A stretch of DNA of 5,546 bases from an uncultured Lachnoclostridium sp. GTDB lineage: Bacteria > Bacillota > Clostridia > Lachnospirales > Lachnospiraceae. The stretch covers positions 1-5,546 of the forward strand of contig CATZVV010000140.1 of NCBI GenBank assembly GCA_958425285.1, written 5' to 3'. How positions within the stretch are numbered: position 1 is the stretch's first letter; every line of letters begins with the position of its first letter. Position numbers and translations under genes: made by a program. Below the pieces are notes generated by a model, which was not told where the DNA came from, ran no database searches, and saw only the letters and a list, made by a program, of their open reading frames with translations. Below, in pieces: positions 1-5,546 of the stretch.

Positions 1-402
1 ATCCTGATTTTCAACAATAAGCTGGGCTCCTTTTCTTGTATCCGCATTAATGATAAAAGGTGCTTTCAAATTAACTGTCATTTTTGTCAAATCGTTCGGT
101 ACTGTCATTGCCAGAAAGATTACTAGATTTTCTTCCGTCAGTTCTCCCAAATGTTTTAACAGTTCATCCTCAACTACCGGATTATAATCTGCCTTAACAA
201 TAAGCGGATTAATAATTGGCAATGCCAAAGCCTGTTCATCAAGACTTTGTAACCAGGATATTGCAGGGCGTTCCTCCTTTTCACTATCAAATAAAATGGT
301 AAAACGCTTACATTCTTCAAATCCAATAATTCCTCTTTCAAATGTAATAATTTTATCCTCACCTAAATCAATTTCTCCAAAAAATTTAGTCTTTACAAGC
401 AT
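1..402 (-). CDS. fliW: FliW, flagellar assembly factor and CsrA antagonist (3' end cut by window edge)
   Basis: The 134 visible codons read from ATG at 402 to the left edge with no stop. The protein begins MLVKTKFFGEIDLGEDKII and has the FliW hallmarks: GIIGFE at about residues 24-29, the NPLIVKADY strand at 65-73, and the signature NLKAPFIIN at 111-119 followed by the basic DTRKGAQ. The family is usually about 140-155 residues, so only the last 10-20 are missing. From family knowledge (Bacillus subtilis), FliW is a small cytoplasmic beta-barrel protein that binds flagellin. When free of flagellin it binds CsrA and relieves repression of flagellin translation, tying flagellin synthesis to completion of the hook. 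The start is fixed by GGAGGG five bases upstream. The gene follows flgL by 32 bases with no terminator seen, so co-transcription is likely. csrA is expected just beyond the left edge, but that cannot be seen here. Confidence 0.95.
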   Translation of the reverse strand, partial: MLVKTKFFGEIDLGEDKIITFERGIIGFEECKRFTILFDSEKEERPAISWLQSLDEQALALPIINPLIVKADYNPVVEDELLKHLGELTEENLVIFLAMTVPNDLTKMTVNLKAPFIINADTRKGAQLIVENQD

Positions 403-407
403 TTTTT

Positions 408-413
408 CCCTCC
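408..413 (-). promoter_or_regulatory. Ribosome binding site of fliW
   Basis: GGAGGG on the minus strand with a five-base A-only spacer to the ATG at 402. It fixes the fliW start inside the short flgL-fliW gap and suggests strong independent initiation rather than dependence on flgL translation. Confidence 0.85.
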
Positions 414-434
414 ATTCTAAAAGTGCTTACCCAA

Positions 435-1922
435 TCAAATAAAATCCAAGAGCGTGTTTCCCAATGTTTTTGCTGTCGCCTGTAATGTTGCCTGGTAAAG
501 TAAGTCTGCTTCATTATACCGGATATATGCCTCTCCCAAATCAACATTTTCATTCTCTGACAGAGACTCAGTAAAGCTTATCTCCAATTCTTCCAGTTTC
601 GCCTGAGTAGAATTCAAACGGTTCATTCTAGCTCCCAAATCAGCCAGCGCTACATTCAATTTATCCTGCCCGGCTTTACAAACAGTCATTCCATTTGTAA
701 AAGCATTTGTTAACATCGTCTCCTGTAATGTCAATTTGTTCTCAATCTGTTCAATGAGCTGCTCATAAGCCGCTACACCTGCTGTATCACTTGCATCACA
801 ATCGGACAACCGTTTCTCTGCATCTGCAAGTGCTGATTTTGTTTGTTCCATCTCATTTACAATATTAACAATGTCTTCAATGGAACGCCCGATTCCCATA
901 TCAATCGATTCACACGCCAATGTATTTACAGTCAGTGTCTGACTAAAATTAATCTGATAAACCATTTTCTGATCTGCAGGGTTCTGATAATTCTTCACTA
1001 CACCAGTATCATTATTTGTTGCAATACAATCAAAATAATGCTCTGGGCGTATATCATTTTCCCCAAAATTTGTTTTCTTATATTCAACTGTAATCTCACG
1101 GCTCTCGCAAACCGCCGCATATACATTATCCCCAAAAACAATTTCTCCAGTCTCCGGCACAAAGAATGCCTCGTCATCCCTTGGCTTGTAATGCTCGTTA
1201 TATACAGAGTCATCTTGTACTCTCTGGGTTGTTACATTTAATGTCTGAACAGCTCCTGCTGCATCTACGTAATTAAATGTGATTTGATCTGCATCCATAT
1301 TTTTATATGACAAAGTCATCCGATGAGTATCTAAATACTCCGGTGCATCCTGTGCGTATCCAGAAGCAGTCGTTCCTGCAGCATACTCAGCACCCCCATA
1401 CACATAAGAAAACGACTTAATATCCGTTGCTGAAAGCTTTTCTGTAATCTGATATGTTGTATTGGTTTGATCACTGTCAAACAGCAATGGCACATCTGTG
1501 CGGTATCCGGTAAACAGATAACGTCCCGTATTATCATAATTTGCATTCTGCTCATAAATATAACCTTTATATTCTGTTAGAGTTGAAACAATCTTTGCCT
1601 TATCATCTTCAGCCAGAGTACCATTAGCTGCCTGTTCACAATAATCATACATTGTGGTTAAAACCTTATTAATATCAGTTAGGTTTTTCTCTGTTGCACT
1701 TGTCCATGAAACGGCATCCGGTACATTTTTATATAAATATTGTTCAAGCTCTGACAGACGCGTCCTATACTTTAAAGAGCGTACAGCCACAACCGGATCA
1801 TCTGATGGACGCTGAATCTTTTTCTGCGTTGAATACTGCTGCAAATATTTATCATATGTCTCCTTATTTCTCGCCATATTAATCAAAGCATTGTTCGTCA
1901 TCATCGTACTCGTTACTCTCAT
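435..1922 (-). CDS. flgL: FlgL, hook-filament junction protein 2 (HAP3), long form
   Basis: FlgL forms the second junction ring between hook and filament, on top of FlgK and below flagellin; it is exported by the flagellar type III apparatus and has no cleaved signal. The 495-residue product starts MRVTSTMMTNN, typical of FlgL. It has KIQRPSDDP at about 35-43 (flagellin-like D0/D1 helix with the RPSDDP motif), a coiled helix to about 130, and NYDNTGRYLFTGYRTD at about 128-143. The C-terminal helices from about 345 to 495 contain ARMNRLNSTQAKLEELE and end in LGNTLLDFI. Residues about 150-330 form a beta-rich insert; classical FlgL proteins are about 300 residues, so the extra length sits here. 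It carries six cysteines (about 95, 272, 299, 337, 375, 415), which is unusual for an axial flagellar protein. An in-frame ATG at 1934 overlaps the ribosome binding site, so the start at 1922 is preferred. Stop is TGA. It lies 23 bases after flgK copy 2. Confidence 0.96.
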   Translation of the reverse strand: MRVTSTMMTNNALINMARNKETYDKYLQQYSTQKKIQRPSDDPVVAVRSLKYRTRLSELEQYLYKNVPDAVSWTSATEKNLTDINKVLTTMYDYCEQAANGTLAEDDKAKIVSTLTEYKGYIYEQNANYDNTGRYLFTGYRTDVPLLFDSDQTNTTYQITEKLSATDIKSFSYVYGGAEYAAGTTASGYAQDAPEYLDTHRMTLSYKNMDADQITFNYVDAAGAVQTLNVTTQRVQDDSVYNEHYKPRDDEAFFVPETGEIVFGDNVYAAVCESREITVEYKKTNFGENDIRPEHYFDCIATNNDTGVVKNYQNPADQKMVYQINFSQTLTVNTLACESIDMGIGRSIEDIVNIVNEMEQTKSALADAEKRLSDCDASDTAGVAAYEQLIEQIENKLTLQETMLTNAFTNGMTVCKAGQDKLNVALADLGARMNRLNSTQAKLEELEISFTESLSENENVDLGEAYIRYNEADLLYQATLQATAKTLGNTLLDFI

Positions 1923-1927
1923 ATTTG

Positions 1928-1932
1928 CCTCC
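1928..1932 (-). promoter_or_regulatory. Ribosome binding site of flgL (decides the start)
   Basis: GGAGG on the minus strand, five bases before the ATG at 1922. The longer in-frame candidate ATG at 1934 is part of the same ATGGAGG string and has no comparable site ahead of it. The protein therefore most likely begins MRVTS rather than MEANMRVTS. Confidence 0.85.
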
Positions 1933-2317
1933 ATTCCGAAACCTATTACAAAGCTGTTCCATTAATCAGTTTATCCAAAACTTCATCCATTACAGAAAGC
2001 ACTTTATACTGATGGAATAAAAGGTTCTGAATTTTTATTAATTCTGCTCCTTCTTCATCTTTATCCACACTTGAAACGGACAACCTTCTCGACTCTACTG
2101 CCATCCGAATCTGTGTCTGACTCTTGGAAAGTGATTCTGCCTTTGCACTATCAACCCCGACAGATGATACGATTGACTCTAAAAACGTATCCGGCTCACC
2201 ATGTGAAAACATCGTTTTCTTTTCCTTCAAATCATACAATTTCTCAAGATTATTTGCCTCACTAACACCATTTCCGCTTTTTTCTTTCTGAGCGATTTTC
2301 CTCGGATCATCAACCAC

Positions 2318-2323
2318 TTCTTT
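2318..2323 (-). other. Frameshift point in flgK copy 2
   Basis: On the minus strand the bases here read AAAGAA, following ATTACA. In the upstream frame this gives I-T-K-K-W-L-M-I. Reading one base earlier after ACA gives I-T-K-E-V-V-D-D-P-R-K-I-A, which fits the FlgK pattern and joins the C-terminal domain without a seam. Loss of one A from an original AAAA run is the simplest explanation. The exact base cannot be fixed without a related intact gene. Confidence 0.75.
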
Positions 2324-2370
2324 GTAATCGACACATTCAGGCAGGTCATATAATAATAAGAACCCACCCA

Positions 2371-2377
2371 GTTTCCC
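2371..2377 (-). other. Possible -1 slippery heptamer GGGAAAC in flgK copy 2
   Basis: The minus strand reads GAG GGA AAC at codons 476-478 of flgK copy 2, which is a canonical X XXY YYZ site (G GGA AAC) in the correct phase. A -1 slip here would enter the open frame that ends at 1946 and give a full-length product with about 16 replaced residues. I see no clear stem-loop downstream. The residues in the normal frame between here and 2324 (GSYYYMTCLNVSIT) look native, so this may be a chance match. Confidence 0.2.
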
Positions 2378-3809
2378 TCTGCATCCTGCTGTGCAATTGA
2401 CGAAAAGGATGGAGTCATACCATCAACTGCCTCGTTCATAACATAATTTTCACCATTAGCCGGATGTGTGGCATTAAAGAAATCCAATCCGTTTTCTCCG
2501 TAATAATCATACCCACTGTTGTGTATCGTGTTAAATTCTTCTGAAAAAACCCGTACAAATTCATTTAACTGACCCATATAATACGGAATCCCCTTAAAAT
2601 CCACATTACTACCAACCACCGAAGTCGTCCCATCTGCAATGGCACGATTAATATGAGCCTGCTGTTCTGTACTCATTGGATTTTTTAACACAAAATGGTA
2701 AGTAAAAGTTCCGTCTGCTGCTACATCAACAGTAAAACTTTCATATTCATAATCCCGTCCGCAAAGCGTAATATAACCATTGGAAGCCGGAATATTTAAT
2801 TTTCCGGTATTATTTACGTTTGTGTCTTCTAAGGTTGCCACTATCTTTCCAGATGCATCCGGTGCAAGAGCAGTTAAGCTTCCTTTTAATGCTTCATTAT
2901 TATTGCCGTCCCGGATAAAAAACAGGGCATCCAATTCACCGCCCATGCCCCCTGTAATCGGGAACACATCTCCGGTAGACCAGTTAATCTCATACATGGA
3001 CTCAATATCATTGATATTATCTTTAGCTTCTCTTTGAGTAAGTACAAGGCTGTTAAACTGATCACCATCTACCAGTACCCCTCCATTTACATAAACAAGA
3101 TACTGATTAAACCCTACGCCATTTGCAGGTTCTTTTTCTAACACATCCACTGTTACATATTGAGATAATTTATCTAGCAAAACGTTTCTTTGATCTCTTA
3201 AATCATTTGCTACACCATTATAGCATTCCAGCGTGTTAATCTGTTTTGTCAGCGAAGCAATCTGTTCTGCTAATGCATTTACAGCATCAACCGTTGTCTT
3301 AATTTGTGCATTCGCTTCTTTCTGTAAGTCTACCAAATCATTTGCATACTTTGATACAAACTCGGTAAATGTTGTCCCATATGTAACGACCTGATTCCTC
3401 TTTGTATCGCTGTCAGGTTCTGAATGGAGTCCGGATATTGTTTCAAAAAAATCACCAAAAGACTTTGTAATACTTGCCGCTTCTTCGTCATTTGCATACA
3501 ATGCATCCTCCATGCATTTCAAGTAATAGGAAGTTGTATCATAAGAGCAGGCACTTGAATTCGTATTGCGGTATTTAATATCATAATACTCATTTCTGGT
3601 TGTCGTAATACTTGTCATAGTAACTCCGGAACCCATAATCCGTGAAGAATATGAACCGCATGTCGTCGCTTTTGTATTTACCGTCTGCTTTGAATATCCA
3701 ACGGTTTGTGCATTCGCTATATTATGCGCTGTTGTATTTAGCGCCAATTGATATGTTTGCATTCCTGAAACAGGAATTTGAAAACCCTGTAAAGTTGCAG
3801 GCATGTTAT

Positions 3810-3816
3810 CCCCCTC
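3810..3816 (-). promoter_or_regulatory. Ribosome binding site of flgK copy 2
   Basis: GAGGGGG on the minus strand before the ATG at 3804; the GAGG core lies eight bases from the start codon. It supports this start, as does the conserved N-terminal sequence immediately after it. The 65-base gap to copy 1 holds no convincing hairpin terminator and no recognisable sigma-28-type promoter. Confidence 0.75.
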
Positions 3817-3869
3817 TTTCTGACCCTGTCCTAGATTCTAAACATTTCTTATTTCAAAACCCCAACAAG

Positions 3870-5546
3870 TTACGCACCTAGTCGATTGATAATATGTTCT
3901 AGCATTTCATCAATTACCGTAATATATCTTGATGATGCATTATAGCAATGCTGAAATTTTACTAAATCTGCCAACTCTTCATCACTGAAGACACCCATGA
4001 CAGCCTGCCTGTTATCATCAATTGAATTCGTCAAATCTGTCTGCCTCTCGATAATACTCTGCCAAACATTTCCCTGCGTACCAATCTCGCCAATCAATGC
4101 TGTATAATAATCAGAAAACATATACGTTGTCAAATCATTTGGATCCAGTGCTACCGCTGAAGATTCCCATGCATTCAAAAGATTTTGCGTCACCTTCATA
4201 TCATAACCATCTACATTGCCTGAGTTTTCATTGGAAATCAATGGTAAATAGGATGAGTTGTTTTTTAATAGCTGATTTACCTCTAACTGACCAATGCTGT
4301 ATAAAGAATATGGATCATCCGGATCTTCCTCATTATACTTATACACTTCTGTTGTTTCTCCTGTGCTAAGTGTAACTGTTACTTTCTCATACCGAGACAT
4401 ATTACGTCTAGTAAAAAGTTCAACCCCCATTGTCTTGTCTGCATCGTCACCAATTGGTGCATTTTCTTCATCCAATACAAGTATTTTCGTGCCATCATCC
4501 AGTTCTACTTCTTTATTGGGACAAAATACATCATTAATTGTTGTTACAAGACCATGCATCAACTGCTCAAACTGCGCTTGTGTCTTCATAATAATAGAAG
4601 GTTGTATTGTTTTATTATAATTATCTGTTGCCAAACCGAATTGATTCAATGCCTGTTGATAGGCATCACGGTCGACAGTACCATCATCTGCCGTATAGTC
4701 TGCAATGTCAGGACGAACCGGTATATCATAATAATTTGCGATATGATCTCCTCTTGAAATGAGCAATGCCCGCAAGGAACCAACATCCGTTTTGCTTTCT
4801 GACGAGTAAGTCATATCTTTACCCAGAAAGAAGTCATCTTCTGTATTTTTCCAGATAACGTTTACCAAATTTGATGTTTCGCTGATTGGCGCAACTGCCA
4901 GTTCATAATTCTGTTCTGAAGTTAATAAATAGTTGGATTCCGTATATATAGAGACCGTACCATCAACTTCTTCAATCAGCTCATAATTAATGTACTGAGA
5001 AAGTTCATCTAATAAAAGATTTCTGGAATCTCTAAAATCTTTTGCCACATCACCTGTGATTTCATATTTTTGAATATCACGATTCAATTTCTTCAGCTCT
5101 GTTGTAATTTCATTTATCCTGTTAACCTGATTGGATACTTCTGTATTTAAACTGACCTGATACGAATCCAACTGGTTCTTAATAACAACTGTTTTCTCGA
5201 TCAGACTATCTGCCATTGCCACTAACTGATCCCGATAAACAATATCATTTGGTGAATTATTTAATTGCTGCAGGCCTTTCCACAAATCATCCAATGCAGT
5301 ACGGTATTCTTCTCCCTCCATCTCACCAAATAAATCCATGACTTCATCCAAAGTACTGTTTTGTGTTTCATAAAAACCCTGTCTGCCAAATTGCAAACGA
5401 TATTGTGCATCTAAAAAGGTATTACGAATCTGGCGGATTGTAGAAATTGAAGTTCCCAATCCAATTTGCACATAGTCTCCGGATGCTGTCATTGTATTCG
5501 TATATTTATGGTCTGTCACCAATACCTGCTGCCTTGTGTAACCCTG
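3870..5546 (-). CDS. flgK: FlgK copy 1, hook-filament junction protein 1 (HAP1), 5' end outside the window
   Basis: The frame is open to the right edge, so 558 residues plus the TAA stop are visible. The first ones, QGYTRQQVLVTD, are the end of the rod/hook N-terminal signature (TxGYxRQ). Aligned with copy 2, about 34-35 residues are missing, giving a full length near 593. A TTG at 5522 is internal and not the start. Further landmarks, in visible residues, are the D1 helices with NNSPNDIVYRDQLV at about 96-109, KDFRDSRNLLLDELSQY at 169-185, DVGSLRALLISRGDH at about 254-268, and an acidic variable region with PNKEVELDDGTKILVLDEEN at about 343-362. The C-terminal domain contains FSDEELADLVKFQHCYNAS and IDEMLEHIINRLG, the helix that packs against the N-terminus in the junction ring. 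It is exported by the flagellar type III system, normally with chaperone FlgN. It has only two cysteines and no frame break, so it is the copy most likely to do the standard FlgK job. It lies 65 bases upstream of copy 2. Confidence 0.96.
   Translation of the reverse strand, partial: QGYTRQQVLVTDHKYTNTMTASGDYVQIGLGTSISTIRQIRNTFLDAQYRLQFGRQGFYETQNSTLDEVMDLFGEMEGEEYRTALDDLWKGLQQLNNSPNDIVYRDQLVAMADSLIEKTVVIKNQLDSYQVSLNTEVSNQVNRINEITTELKKLNRDIQKYEITGDVAKDFRDSRNLLLDELSQYINYELIEEVDGTVSIYTESNYLLTSEQNYELAVAPISETSNLVNVIWKNTEDDFFLGKDMTYSSESKTDVGSLRALLISRGDHIANYYDIPVRPDIADYTADDGTVDRDAYQQALNQFGLATDNYNKTIQPSIIMKTQAQFEQLMHGLVTTINDVFCPNKEVELDDGTKILVLDEENAPIGDDADKTMGVELFTRRNMSRYEKVTVTLSTGETTEVYKYNEEDPDDPYSLYSIGQLEVNQLLKNNSSYLPLISNENSGNVDGYDMKVTQNLLNAWESSAVALDPNDLTTYMFSDYYTALIGEIGTQGNVWQSIIERQTDLTNSIDDNRQAVMGVFSDEELADLVKFQHCYNASSRYITVIDEMLEHIINRLGA

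Larger units (their letters stand above)
1946..3804 (-). pseudogene. flgK: FlgK copy 2, hook-filament junction protein 1 (HAP1) paralog, frame broken near 2318-2323
   Basis: FlgK forms the first junction ring at the hook tip. From ATG 3804 the product begins MPATLQGFQIPVSGMQTYQL and has the rod/hook N-terminal signature ALNTTAHNIAN..TVGYSKQ at 21-40. Next come a helical D1 domain with DLRDQRNVLLDKLSQYV at 201-217, GGMGGELDALFFIRDG at 285-300, a variable domain at about 300-408, and YYMGQLNEFVRVFSEEFN..HNSG at 408-431. The frame is FlgK-like up to SIT at 494, then runs 31 foreign codons to a stop at 2227. The missing C-terminal domain (EVVDDPRKIA ... RLSVSSVDKDEEGAELIKIQN ... MDEVLDKLING) continues in the -1 frame from about 2320 to TAA at 1946. 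The span of 1859 bases is one short of 620 codons, so restoring one base gives 619 residues. Without its C-terminal helix FlgK should not assemble, and FlgN binds that end. Possible explanations are a real mutation, a sequencing or assembly error, or recoding. Six cysteines are present. Gene identity is certain; functional state is not. Confidence 0.9.

Noticed and set aside
174..362. Minus-strand open frame of 62 codons
   Set aside because: It is out of frame inside fliW, whose own frame (1-402) gives a clear family match up to the window edge.
843..1241. Plus-strand open frame of 132 codons, hydrophobic-looking
   Set aside because: It lies antisense to the well-conserved flgL, has no ribosome binding site I can see, and its isoleucine/cysteine-rich composition is that of a reverse-strand shadow.
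1923..1934. Longer FlgL starting at ATG 1934 (MEANMRV...)
   Set aside because: That ATG is embedded in the ribosome binding site of the ATG at 1922, and FlgL proteins typically start MRVT/MRIT.
2278..2283. Run of six A (minus strand) as the place of the frame change in flgK copy 2
   Set aside because: The FlgK-like residues EVVDDPRKIA lie before this run in the -1 frame, so the original break must be upstream of it. Polymerase slippage here could still partly rescue the frame, but would leave about a dozen foreign residues.
1946..2317. Separate small gene of 123 residues starting with GTG at 2317
   Set aside because: No ribosome binding site precedes the GTG, and the sequence is the FlgK C-terminal domain continuing from the upstream frame, so it is the 3' part of the broken flgK. 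An internal ATG (KKTMFSHGEP) with a weak AAGGA upstream is also unconvincing as a designed start.
3805..3869. Promoter or terminator between the two flgK copies
   Set aside because: The 65 bases show no stable inverted repeat with a T-run and no recognisable sigma-28 or sigma-A pair at proper spacing; only the ribosome binding site can be supported.
3642..3881. Plus-strand open frame spanning the gap between the two flgK copies
   Set aside because: It is antisense to the conserved start of flgK copy 2, its product resembles nothing I know, and no start signal is visible.

Overview
The window is one minus-strand stretch of a late flagellar operon, read right to left: flgK (copy 1, 5' end outside the window), a second divergent flgK (copy 2), flgL, then fliW (3' end outside the window). 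All four genes point the same way with gaps of 65, 23 and 32 bases. I see no terminator or promoter between them, so they are probably one transcription unit. No stretch longer than 65 bases lacks a gene.

The AT-rich base composition, strong GGAGG-type ribosome binding sites, a flgK-flgK-flgL-fliW order and unusually long FlgL and FlgK proteins suggest a motile Firmicute. The best fit is a Lachnospiraceae (Clostridium cluster XIVa) bacterium of the Roseburia / Agathobacter / Butyrivibrio type. This is inferred from protein character and gene order, not from a database match. In such loci flgM and flgN usually lie upstream and csrA, flaG, fliD and fliS downstream; none of these is inside the window.

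FlgK and FlgL are the two junction proteins that join the flagellar hook to the filament. They are exported by the flagellar type III system and assemble at the hook tip before flagellin is added. FliW is a cytoplasmic protein that binds flagellin and inhibits the translational repressor CsrA, so the operon makes the filament base together with the sensor that controls flagellin synthesis.

The main anomaly is in flgK copy 2. Its reading frame breaks near 2318-2323, about 125 codons before the natural end, and the intact FlgK C-terminal domain continues in the -1 frame down to 1946. One missing base, most simply an A in an A-run, explains it. The break could be a real mutation or a sequencing or assembly error. 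A canonical slippery heptamer (GGGAAAC) in the correct phase lies about 50 bases upstream and makes programmed frameshifting a testable though less likely alternative. I found no sign of a wholly new system; otherwise this is an ordinary flagellar region with some lineage-specific elaboration.
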